A stretch of DNA of 64,000 nucleotides from Microbacterium endophyticum (lineage in GTDB: Bacteria > Actinomycetota > Actinomycetes > Actinomycetales > Microbacteriaceae), in contig NZ_CP049255.1 in assembly GCF_011047135.1 (NCBI RefSeq), positions 62,001 through 126,000 of the forward strand, read 5' to 3'. Below the pieces are notes generated by a model. It saw nothing but the letters and a program-made list of their open reading frames with translations, made no database searches and was not told the DNA's origin. Shown one piece after another: positions 56,617 to 64,000 of this stretch; position 1 is the stretch's first letter; every line of letters starts with the position of its first letter. The position numbers and the translations under genes were made by a program.

Positions 56617-59073
56617 TTACACAGCGCTGTACGCGACGATCCCGCGTCGTACCGAATCCAAAGCGCGGCGAGCAACTCGCCCCACCTCGCCTTCCGCGAC
56701 CAGCGATAGCTGATCGAGCAGGTCGATTGTCTGCTTCGTCCACCGGACGAAATCGCCAGCTGCCATATCGGCCTCGGTCAGCACTCGATCGAGAGACCCA
56801 CCCCGCGCCCACGCGTGCATGGCCGCTGAGAGACCTACAGCCGGCGCCTCAGAGCCCGGGAGATGGTGATCCCGTTCGAGGTCATCCAGCCGTTGCCACA
56901 GACTCTCAGTGGCGCTGAGCGCAGAACGGAAAGCACCGCGTGGTAGCCCGCGATCGCCAACTCCTGCTTCGTCGCGTCGAGGCTCATATACGAGCGCGCA
57001 GACGAGTGCCGCGAGCGACGGCGCATCGAGATCATTCCAGATCCCGGTGCGCAGTGATTCCGAGACCAGAAGGTCGCGCTCGCCATAAATACGCCGCATA
57101 GTGCGTCCAGCAGGAGTGAGTGTTGTCGACCCTTCGTCATCAATTTGCACGTAGTCGAGCTCAGTGAGCACGTCCACAACGCGGTCGAACACCCGCGCGA
57201 CGGTGCCGGTGCGCGCGTCAATCTGACGTCTGGTGCGCTCAACTGTGCGACGCAGCTTCCAGTACCGCTCCGCCCATCTCGCATGGTTCTCACGGTCAGG
57301 GCACCCCTGGCAAGGATGCCGCGACATTCGCTTGCGAAGAGAGTTCAACTCTTTCTGGCGTCTCTCGCGAGTGGCGCGCGACGCATTCGCATCTTTTCGA
57401 TTCAGTTTCTCGAGGTCGCTGAGATCACGGCGGATCTGCGAGAACTCGGCGAAATCTCCCCTGTCACACGCCATAGCGGTGGCATAGCCGTCGAGCGATT
57501 CCTCGGCGTCGCGCACCTGCCGGGCGAGCCCGACCACAGCCCGATCGGCCTGGAACTGCGCGAAGGAGGACTCAAGAATTTCGCGCGCACGCGCGCGCCC
57601 AAACTGATCGATGAGGTTGACCGCCATGTTGTACGTCGGCCGGAAACTCGAATTGAGTGGGTAGGTGCGCCGCGATGCGAGCGAGGCCACCGATTGCGGG
57701 TCAAGCGCCTCCGTCCACTGCACGACAGCGTGGCCCTCAACATCGATTCCCCGACGACCGGCACGCCCTGTCAGCTGTGTGTATTCCCCTGAGGTGATCG
57801 GTACACGCGCTTCTCCATTGAATTTCTCGAGCTTCTCGAGCACGACAGTTCGAGCGGGCATGTTGATGCCGAGCGCGAGCGTCTCGGTGGCGAAAATGAC
57901 CTTTACGAGTTTGCGCTGAAACAGCTCTTCCACGACTTCTTTGAAAGCGGGGAGCATACCGGCGTGATGCGCCGCGATTCCACGTTGCAAGTTCTCGGCC
58001 CAGTCCCAATACCCGAGCACGGCCAGGTCTTCGTCCACCATCGCGCTCATGCGTTCTTCGATGATCTCGCGAATCTGGTCACGCTCTTGCGGCGATGTCA
58101 GTCGAACGCCGGAACGTCGAACCTGTTCAACAGCAGCTTCACAGCCGACGCGGCTGAAAACGAAGAAGATTGCGGGGAGCAAATTAGCTTTCGCCAAGAG
58201 CTCGACGACTTCGGGACGACTGACGCGCTCTGATCGCACCGCATGCCGTGTTCGCGGGGGGTTATGGCCACCGCCGCGTCTCGCGCCACCGGAACGATAC
58301 GCGTGCGATCGACCGCCTCCGCCGTCGCGACCTCCGCCGGGGCGAAGACGCATGAGCTCTTGATTGACTTGCGCTGTTGTGGATCCACCGCGATCGTCAA
58401 ACAGCGGTAAGAGATCACCTCGAACTAGGACGTGTTGTTCCAATGGAACTGGTCGAATCTCAGAGACAACCACCTCGGTGTCGCCGCGAACGGTGTCGAG
58501 CCAATCGCCGAATTCTTCAGCATTAGAAACCGTCGCCGACAGCGACACGAGACGAACCGCAGGTGGGAGATGAATGATGACTTCTTCCCAGACCGCACCT
58601 CGAAAGCGATCAGCAAGAAAGTGCACTTCATCCATCACGACGAAGCGGAGACCACGCAGCGCAGGAGAATTGGCGTAGAGCATGTTCCGAAGGACCTCAG
58701 TCGTCATCACAACTACGCGCGCGTTGCCGTTGATGTTGGTGTCGCCGGTCAGGAGGCCAACGTTCTCGGGACCGTATACGGCTTGCAGCTCCCGAAATTT
58801 CTGATTGGACAGCGCCTTCATCGGAGTTGTGTAGAACGCTTTGTCTACGTTCTCTCGCATCGCAAGGTGTACGGCGAACTCCCCCACTACGGTCTTCCCG
58901 GCCCCCGTAGGCGCAGCGACCAAGACGCTCTGGCCGTCTTCGAGCGCCTCGCATCCTGCGATTTGGAACGGATCCAGCGAGAATCGCTGCATTTCCGCAA
59001 ACTCTCGAGAGAGCGGATGCTCCTGGGCACGCTGTGCGCGTTGGTATTTCTCCGCGGGACTCGGCGCGCTCAT
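56617..59073 (-). CDS. helY: DEAD/DEAH-box RNA helicase, HelY/Ski2 type
   Basis: 818-residue superfamily 2 helicase. Motif I APTGAGKT, motif II DEVH, motif III SATV, and motif VI QLTGRAGRRGID are present. A Gly/Arg-rich insert (about residues 248-280) follows the first helicase domain. The C-terminal domain with coiled-coil-like segments matches Mtr4/Ski2-like proteins. Starts in an ATGA overlap with tatC, as in other actinobacteria. Confidence 0.9.
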   Translation of the reverse strand: MSAPSPAEKYQRAQRAQEHPLSREFAEMQRFSLDPFQIAGCEALEDGQSVLVAAPTGAGKTVVGEFAVHLAMRENVDKAFYTTPMKALSNQKFRELQAVYGPENVGLLTGDTNINGNARVVVMTTEVLRNMLYANSPALRGLRFVVMDEVHFLADRFRGAVWEEVIIHLPPAVRLVSLSATVSNAEEFGDWLDTVRGDTEVVVSEIRPVPLEQHVLVRGDLLPLFDDRGGSTTAQVNQELMRLRPGGGRDGGGGRSHAYRSGGARRGGGHNPPRTRHAVRSERVSRPEVVELLAKANLLPAIFFVFSRVGCEAAVEQVRRSGVRLTSPQERDQIREIIEERMSAMVDEDLAVLGYWDWAENLQRGIAAHHAGMLPAFKEVVEELFQRKLVKVIFATETLALGINMPARTVVLEKLEKFNGEARVPITSGEYTQLTGRAGRRGIDVEGHAVVQWTEALDPQSVASLASRRTYPLNSSFRPTYNMAVNLIDQFGRARAREILESSFAQFQADRAVVGLARQVRDAEESLDGYATAMACDRGDFAEFSQIRRDLSDLEKLNRKDANASRATRERRQKELNSLRKRMSRHPCQGCPDRENHARWAERYWKLRRTVERTRRQIDARTGTVARVFDRVVDVLTELDYVQIDDEGSTTLTPAGRTMRRIYGERDLLVSESLRTGIWNDLDAPSLAALVCALVYEPRRDEAGVGDRGLPRGAFRSALSATESLWQRLDDLERDHHLPGSEAPAVGLSAAMHAWARGGSLDRVLTEADMAAGDFVRWTKQTIDLLDQLSLVAEGEVGRVARRALDSVRRGIVAYSAV

Positions 59074-59888
59074 TGGTTAATGTCCGACGCGAGGAATGAC
59101 TCCTCGCGCTTGCTTCGGCGTCGATCAAAGAGCATCGATACCGCAGCGGCAGCAACGTAGAGCACGATCAGAATGCCTCCGAGCATCAACATCGAAAGGA
59201 CGTCAGCCGCGGGAGTGGCGATAGCGGCGAAGATCGTCGCCGAGAGCACGGCGACACGCCAGCCCTTCAAGATCGCCTTCCCCGTGATGATTCCAGCGAA
59301 ATTCAGTGCCACGAGAAACACGGGTAGAACGAACGCAATACCGATAACCAGTAGGAGCTTGAGAACGAAGTCGTAATAGACGTCGTACTGGTAGAAAAGT
59401 GCTCCCTGTTCGGGGACGAAAGTGGCCATCACTTCGATGACATGGGGCATGACCCACAGCCCCAAGGCACACCCCGCAAAAAACAGCGGAATGGCGGCGC
59501 TGAGAAATCCAACCGTGTAGCGCACTTCTTTACGGGTGAGACCGGGCATCACGAACGCCCAGATCTGCCAGAGCCATACTGGCGCAGAAAGAAGAATGCC
59601 AATTGCGAAAGCGATTCGCACATGGAAATCGAATCCGGCCGTGACCGTGTTGAAATTCAAGGCAGCGAAGTCAGACGCACGACTATCAGAAACGATTCGA
59701 ATCGGTTCGGTCAGAAGATCGATCACCTGATTCGAAATCAGGGCGGCAATGATCATTCCGATCACGAGAGCAATCGCTCCGATGATCGCTCTTCTGCGCA
59801 GCTCTACAAGGTGCTGCGCAAGCGACATACGCCTGTCGCGCTTAGGCGCATCAGGCTCTTCGACGCGCGGCGGTCCTGCCGTAACCAC
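59070..59888 (-). CDS. tatC: Sec-independent translocase TatC
   Basis: Receptor subunit that recognises twin-arginine signal peptides. 272 residues with six membrane segments. Family motifs are RMSLAQHLVELRRR at the start of the first segment and the later FVMPGLTRKEVRY. The GTG at 59888 gives an N-terminal extension of about 20 residues, common in relatives; a start nearer MSLAQHL is possible. Overlaps helY by ATGA. Confidence 0.93.
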   Translation of the reverse strand: MVTAGPPRVEEPDAPKRDRRMSLAQHLVELRRRAIIGAIALVIGMIIAALISNQVIDLLTEPIRIVSDSRASDFAALNFNTVTAGFDFHVRIAFAIGILLSAPVWLWQIWAFVMPGLTRKEVRYTVGFLSAAIPLFFAGCALGLWVMPHVIEVMATFVPEQGALFYQYDVYYDFVLKLLLVIGIAFVLPVFLVALNFAGIITGKAILKGWRVAVLSATIFAAIATPAADVLSMLMLGGILIVLYVAAAAVSMLFDRRRSKREESFLASDINQ

Positions 59889-59894
59889 TCCGAG

Positions 59895-60152
59895 CTAGGC
59901 AGATTTGTCGGGTGATCCGCTCGATGGCGGATTCGCCGTCGATATGGTCGTTGCCGACTCCGTCGAATTGCTTTGATTGTCGACCGTCGTTGAAGAGACG
60001 TCATCGTCCTTCATTGCTTTCATCTCACCCTTGAAAACACGTGCCGACTGACCGACGCTCTTCGCGAGCGCGGGGAGCTTTGCAGCCCCAAACAGCAAGA
60101 GGATCACCGCGAGGATGATCAACAGGTGAGGCCAACCGAATGCGTTGCCCAT
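59895..60152 (-). CDS. tatA: Sec-independent translocase TatA
   Basis: 85 residues: N-terminal membrane helix (GWPHLLIILAVILLLFGAAKLP), amphipathic helix (SVGQSARVFKGEMKAM) and an acidic Ser/Asn-rich tail. GAGGAG five bases before the ATG. It forms the pore that works with TatC. No tatB is visible here. Confidence 0.95.
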   Translation of the reverse strand: MGNAFGWPHLLIILAVILLLFGAAKLPALAKSVGQSARVFKGEMKAMKDDDVSSTTVDNQSNSTESATTISTANPPSSGSPDKSA

Positions 60153-60183
60153 GGTTACTCCTCGAAGATTGTGCGGTGACCCC

Positions 60184-60189
60184 AGTGTA
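60184..60189 (-). promoter_or_regulatory. Candidate -10 element for tatA
   Basis: Minus-strand TACACT in the 71-base gap after pafC would give a leader of about 25 bases before the strong tatA ribosome-binding site. Confidence 0.35.
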
Positions 60190-60223
60190 GTCGCCAGCTC
60201 TTACCAGCGGGCCAACTCACGAA

Positions 60224-61201
60224 CTACCGCGAGTCTCGCGCGGCGTACTGTTCCAACCCGGACTGTGCCCACGCCGCCGCAGAATCTCTCGCCGACACTG
60301 GAGAGAGTACTTCGATCTCACCGCCGCCGCGGGCAGCAAGACGCTTCATGCTCTGTTCGTCGGCAACACGCAGAGTCGCAATGGCTTTGTCACCCACAAC
60401 AGAGACCTGCGCTCGGTCGATATAGCCCCCCAGTAACGGCGCCATCACGCTGGGATATTTCACTTCAACAACGACGTCATCGTCACTCGGAGCAAAGAGA
60501 GCGGGAACTGGCTCTTCTCCATGTGTAATCGGGATGCTGGTGAGTTCGATGTCCCTCACCCGGTCAAGGTGAAAAGTGCGCATGGACTGTCGTAGGTGAC
60601 ACCAGCCCTGCAAATACCACTGGCCACCGGCGATATGGACCTTGACGGGATCAACTGTGCGGATTGTGGTCGCGGCATCCGGTGCTTTGTATGTAAACGA
60701 CACCGCAACGGCGGTTTTCAACGCCTGGTCGACAACGTCACGGGCATCGTCGACTGGTCCGGGAGCGACGATAACCTCGGCCGGCGTTGACGATGCGCCT
60801 CGACTGAGCTTCGACAATAAATCCTGCACGATACCGCTGTCGCTGACACCCGGCAGAGTTCTGGCGAGCTGAAGTCCAGCGAGAAGTGCGGCTGCCTCAC
60901 GGGCGGTCAAGCGGGGCGCATGTTCGAGGCCCACGGTGTTCGTGATCGAAATTATGTCGTGTGCGTCGAGCAGATCCCAGTCGATGTCGAAAAGATCATG
61001 CGGCAGCTGCCAGAAACCACCATCACCGGGGAGACCAATTACGGTCAGCTTTTCGACCATGCCGCGCATCAGATCAGGAGTGACATCGAAGTCGCGCGCG
61101 GCCTCAGTGACAGACACTTCGCCGCGGCCAATCAAGTACGGCACGAGCTGCATCATGAGAGCTGCACGATCGAGCGCAAGGAGCGGCTTGTTGACGGTCA
61201 T
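60224..61201 (-). CDS. pafC: WYL-domain transcriptional regulator PafC
   Basis: 325 residues: N-terminal winged helix (LIGRGEVSVTEAARDFDVTPDLMRGMVEKL), central WYL domain with QWYLQGWCHLRQSMRTFHLDRV, and a C-terminal WCX region. With PafB it forms the heterodimer that controls the main LexA-independent DNA-damage response in actinobacteria. Overlaps pafB by four bases. The order pafB-pafC-tatA-tatC-helY matches mycobacteria. Confidence 0.9.
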   Translation of the reverse strand: MTVNKPLLALDRAALMMQLVPYLIGRGEVSVTEAARDFDVTPDLMRGMVEKLTVIGLPGDGGFWQLPHDLFDIDWDLLDAHDIISITNTVGLEHAPRLTAREAAALLAGLQLARTLPGVSDSGIVQDLLSKLSRGASSTPAEVIVAPGPVDDARDVVDQALKTAVAVSFTYKAPDAATTIRTVDPVKVHIAGGQWYLQGWCHLRQSMRTFHLDRVRDIELTSIPITHGEEPVPALFAPSDDDVVVEVKYPSVMAPLLGGYIDRAQVSVVGDKAIATLRVADEQSMKRLAARGGGEIEVLSPVSARDSAAAWAQSGLEQYAARDSR

Positions 61202-62193
61202 GCTGCCCCGCCGTGGAGGAGAAGTGTTGCACGCAGACGGGTAATAACAGCGTTACGCAGACGCGCAGGCTCGATCACGCGCACCTCAGGACCGAAAGAA
61301 GCGAGTTCATCTGCGAAGACATCGACGTCGACGAAGTGAATACGGATACCCCGATCGTCACGGATTCCCCGACGTGAGAGTCTCAGTGCCGCCTCGGTTC
61401 CCGGGTGCACTTCGAGGATTGCTTCGTTTCTCGCGGCAACGTCTTCCAACCCACGCAGCGCTCGCGTTCCCGCGCCCTCGCGAAGCGCCGCATCGAATGT
61501 TGCGCGGGTGACTTCGACGCTTCCGGCGATCCGCGCTAGGAGGAAGGTACGTTCAGCGTCTGCATCGAGATCTATTCCGTGCACATGCCAGCGCGCTTCA
61601 TACTCGACGAGGGCAAGAGGAACCATTCGCCGTGTGCGGGCTGTTCGCTCCCCCGGTTTCAAGTATGCGAACCTCACGACCCGCGCCGACTCGATCGCAT
61701 CCTGAATCTTGGCGAACGAGGGTTCACGAAGGCTAATGCGCGGCGCGTATCCGATGATGGGTTCATCCACGTTGTTCCCGAGCGCGCGAATCTTTCGAAG
61801 TGCACTCCGGGCGTTGTCAGACATCGAGCTCTGGCCCCATACGCCGCCTGCGAGATTCAGGAGCGCAATTTCGGCTGGTGTGAAAGAAATATCGTTGGGG
61901 AGCGAATATTCAGCTGTAGGAACTCGATACCGTGCTTCACGAAGATCGTCCGGATCGGCAAAATCACCGATCGTTTCGATGGGCACTCCGAGACGACGCA
62001 GATTCTCTTTGTCACGCTCGAACATTTTCTCCAACGCGTCTTTTGACGCACCGGAATCTCCCTGTTCGCGATATCCGGCAACCGAGTGCAAAATCGTGTC
62101 TTTGGTGAGACCTTGTTCCGTCGCCATCAGTGCCACAACGAGATTCACCAGTCGTTCCTCGGGGGCACTCCGGTTCGCTGCTATGGACGTCAC
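61198..62193 (-). CDS. pafB: WYL-domain transcriptional regulator PafB
   Basis: 331 residues, paralogous to PafC: helix-turn-helix region (ERLVNLVVALMATEQGLTKDTIL), WYL-like domain with ARWHVHGIDLDADAERTFLLARI, and a C-terminal WCX region. The GTG start 62193 has a -10 element six bases before it. WYL domains of PafBC are reported to respond to single-stranded DNA. Confidence 0.9.
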   Translation of the reverse strand: MTSIAANRSAPEERLVNLVVALMATEQGLTKDTILHSVAGYREQGDSGASKDALEKMFERDKENLRRLGVPIETIGDFADPDDLREARYRVPTAEYSLPNDISFTPAEIALLNLAGGVWGQSSMSDNARSALRKIRALGNNVDEPIIGYAPRISLREPSFAKIQDAIESARVVRFAYLKPGERTARTRRMVPLALVEYEARWHVHGIDLDADAERTFLLARIAGSVEVTRATFDAALREGAGTRALRGLEDVAARNEAILEVHPGTEAALRLSRRGIRDDRGIRIHFVDVDVFADELASFGPEVRVIEPARLRNAVITRLRATLLLHGGAA

Positions 62194-62199
62194 GACGCC

Positions 62200-62205
62200 A
62201 TTCTA
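62200..62205 (-). promoter_or_regulatory. Leaderless -10 element for pafB
   Basis: Minus-strand TAGAAT ends six bases before the GTG start at 62193. Confidence 0.5.
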
Positions 62206-62227
62206 TTGGCCAGAAGGCAGCGGAAGA

Positions 62228-63090
62228 TCAGCCAGTGAAGTCGTTAACGCCCAGGATGTCGAAAATGTAGATGAGCGATTGGTCGAGACCTGAATCGGTG
62301 TCAGCAGGCACCACCAGCATCACTTGAGAGCCAACCGGCTGACCGACCAAAGCGTCTGTGATCTCATCGGGAACCGTCGCCATGTCCAGGGCTTGCGGCG
62401 CTGAGCCCCAACTTGTCTGTTGGACTTCCCGAGTGTCCCAGTCGACGCTGGTGTAATTGACGAGGATTGAGTCGTCGGAGGTAACCTCGGCTCCATCTCC
62501 CTCGATGATCACCTGCGAAACCGCCGCATCGGGGACATCCGCATCGTGATCGGGAAAGCTCACACCGGGCTGGCCGCTCGGAGCTCTCACGACAGTGGGA
62601 AGTCCCTGACCCTCGGCAAATTTGTCCGTGCCCTGAGCCTTTGCGAGATAAACCTTTTGCACGTCGATGACGGCCACGAGCGTGTCATCTTCGCTCAGGC
62701 CCAAGCTCTTCGCGGAGTCTGGGGCGATGTCGTCGTTTGCAAGCGCGACGACGACACGTGAGCCTCCGGTGGCACACTCGAGCGCACTCTCCAAACCCGG
62801 AAGCGCGGTGTAAAGAGTCGAAACGACATCCGGTGCGTTCTCGGAGCCTGCGTAAGAAGTGCTCGCAACTATTTCGCCGGTAGTTCCGTCGAGCAAAACG
62901 AAGTCGAGGATGGCCGCTTGTGTAGCTGAGACGAGCACCGGGCCAGTGCCGCGTCGATATCGACGAACTCCGTCTCAGAGGCGTAGAGCGGTGTTCTCAC
63001 GTCGACGGTCGGTGTCGACCCGACTTCTCCGTCCACCGTCACCAGATCGGTTGCTGCGGTTGAAGAGCTTTCCGCGCGGCATCTACGCAC
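62228..63090 (-). pseudogene. FKBP-type peptidyl-prolyl isomerase, frameshifted
   Basis: Two overlapping frames together give one FKBP-like protein. The first (from GTG 63090) ends properly aligned at ETEFVDIDA and then runs into unrelated residues; the second carries VLVSATQAAILDFVLLDGTTGE through to the FKBP C terminus (VGQPVGSQVMLVVP). Inserting one G in the run at about 62947-62952 would join them as DIDAGTGPVLVS. So one base is missing, by mutation or by sequencing error. The N terminus also lacks the signal peptide and lipobox usual for this family in related bacteria. Confidence 0.75.
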
Positions 63091-63094
63091 GATT

Positions 63095-64000
63095 TCAGTC
63101 TAGAGTCGCAGCGCTGTCATCCGCATCACGAGCGATACGCGCACCGTCAGCTGCGCGCTGCGCTTCGCGAACGCGTTTGCGGAGGTTCTTGTCAGTAATT
63201 TCGCGGTCGCCCACGGCGCCTGGCGTCCACACTTCGACGTCTTCGTCGCCATAACTCGTTTTGGACGCGCGTTTTTTCCGCTCCGGAAGCACTGTCCCCG
63301 GCGCGAGGCGTCGAGCACTGATGAGAAACCCGGTGTGTGCGACCATACGGTGGTCAGGGCGCACGGCAAGGCCATCTACGTGCCAACCGCGCACCATGGT
63401 TTCGTTTGCTTCAGGCTCAGTGAACAGTCCCGTTGCGCGAAGATACTCGGCGGTTCGGCTGAGCTGCGTGGCCGTGGCGACGTAACAAAGCACGACGCCA
63501 CCAGGGGTGAGTGCATCAGAAACCACGTCGATGCACTCCCAAGGGGCGAGCATGTCGAGAACAACGCGATCAACGGAACCGGCAGCCATCGTCTCCGGAA
63601 GCGAAGTGACGAGGTCGCCGATGACCACCTCCCACTGTGGCGGCACCGCGCCAAAGAATGTCTCGACATTGGCTCGGGCGACGTCCGAGAACTCTTCCCG
63701 TCGCTCGAGTGACACGAGTCGGCCTTCACCGCCTACAGCACGCAGAAGAGAAAGCGAAAGCGCACCAGAGCCGACGCCAGCTTCGACGACGACAGCGCCC
63801 GGAAAGATATCCGCGTGCACCACGATCTGCGCGGCATCCTTCGGATAAACAATTGCAGCACCGCGCGGCATTGACATCACAAAGTCGCGCAGGAGCGGGC
63901 GAAGCGCAAGATATTCCTGATCGGAAGTGTTTCGCACAACCGAACCATCTGGGAGACCCACGAGCGTGTCGTGCCGTAAGACGCCGTGATGCGTGTGCAG
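63095..64000 (-). CDS. trmI: tRNA (adenine-58-N1)-methyltransferase TrmI, partial
   Basis: Methylates A58 in the T loop of tRNAs with SAM. The frame is open to the window edge (begins HTHHGVLRHDTLVGLPDGSVV), so the N terminus is outside; about 301 residues are visible. Motifs: PRGAAIVYPKDAAQIVVHADIFPGAVVVEAGVGSGALSLSLLRAV (SAM site), VDRVVLDMLAPWE and GGVVLCYVATATQL. In mycobacteria this gene neighbours the proteasome cluster. Confidence 0.92.
   Translation of the reverse strand: MHTHHGVLRHDTLVGLPDGSVVRNTSDQEYLALRPLLRDFVMSMPRGAAIVYPKDAAQIVVHADIFPGAVVVEAGVGSGALSLSLLRAVGGEGRLVSLERREEFSDVARANVETFFGAVPPQWEVVIGDLVTSLPETMAAGSVDRVVLDMLAPWECIDVVSDALTPGGVVLCYVATATQLSRTAEYLRATGLFTEPEANETMVRGWHVDGLAVRPDHRMVAHTGFLISARRLAPGTVLPERKKRASKTSYGDEDVEVWTPGAVGDREITDKNLRKRVREAQRAADGARIARDADDSAATLD
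63097..63102 (-). promoter_or_regulatory. Possible leaderless -10 element before the FKBP gene
   Basis: Minus-strand TAGACT overlaps the trmI stop codon and ends six bases before GTG 63090. Given the broken gene it may be a chance match. Confidence 0.3.

Noticed and set aside
62869-63090. Small independent gene encoding 73 residues
   Set aside because: Its residues continue naturally into the FKBP frame after a one-base correction, so it is the 5' part of the broken FKBP gene.

Overview
The window looks like a contiguous piece of chromosome from a member of the Actinomycetota, most probably the Microbacteriaceae (order Micrococcales). Base composition, judged by eye, is about 58-60 % G+C, which is low for a classical Microbacterium. 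The assignment rests on gene order and on lineage-typical genes: the actinobacterial EF-P/NusB block, an mIHF domain joined to guanylate kinase, a PriA without helicase motifs, the Trp-associated membrane protein and HGxxPAAW protein, RbpA, the ANTAR regulator PdtaR, and the block pafB-pafC-tatA-tatC-helY. The genus cannot be fixed from this sequence. I see no insertion sequence, prophage, CRISPR array or plasmid gene; this is mainly a core-genome segment.

Layout. 1-3.8 kb: shikimate genes aroC(partial)-aroK-aroB-aroQ, then efp-nusB. 3.9-5.5 kb: a metallo-beta-lactamase/Rieske fusion protein. 5.5-15.1 kb: pyrimidine operon pyrR-pyrB-pyrC-(PH-like membrane protein)-carA-carB-pyrF, running into the mIHF-Gmk fusion gene. 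15.2-17.9 kb: a three-gene ABC importer of the sulfonate/nitrate/taurine type lying between gmk and rpoZ. 18-23.9 kb: rpoZ, metK, priA, fmt, rsmB-type methyltransferase. 23.9-28.1 kb: glutaminase on the minus strand, divergent from rpe, followed by hisE, hisG, hisF and hisI. 28.1-32.7 kb: trp membrane protein, HGxxPAAW protein, trpC, trpB, trpA, lgt. 32.7-40.3 kb: gltB, gltD, pyk. 40.4-49.4 kb: tRNA-Leu(CAA), pdtaR, thioesterase, polA, DUF885 protein, flavin-dependent oxidoreductase, SGNH hydrolase, small membrane proteins and a GntR regulator. 49.6-55 kb: Ser/Thr kinase with a lipoprotein, AEC transporter, DUF308 protein, SDR protein, GDPD, rbpA. 55-64 kb, minus strand: trmI(partial), broken FKBP gene, pafB, pafC, tatA, tatC, helY, lnt.

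Functionally the segment links amino-acid synthesis (chorismate to tryptophan, histidine, glutamate), pyrimidine and SAM supply, translation initiation and termination factors, lipoprotein processing (lgt, lnt), Tat export and the DNA-damage regulator PafBC. The strongest unadvertised pattern is regulatory: at least fourteen genes have a -10-like hexamer ending six or seven bases before an ATG or GTG start, which implies widespread leaderless transcription. The most notable gene-content observations are departures from the usual order: trpE is absent between hisI and the trp membrane protein, coaBC is absent between rpoZ and metK, an importer interrupts gmk-rpoZ, and no proteasome/pupylation genes lie between trmI and pafBC, where instead a frameshifted FKBP gene without a signal peptide remains. 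No clear new defence or biosynthetic system is visible.
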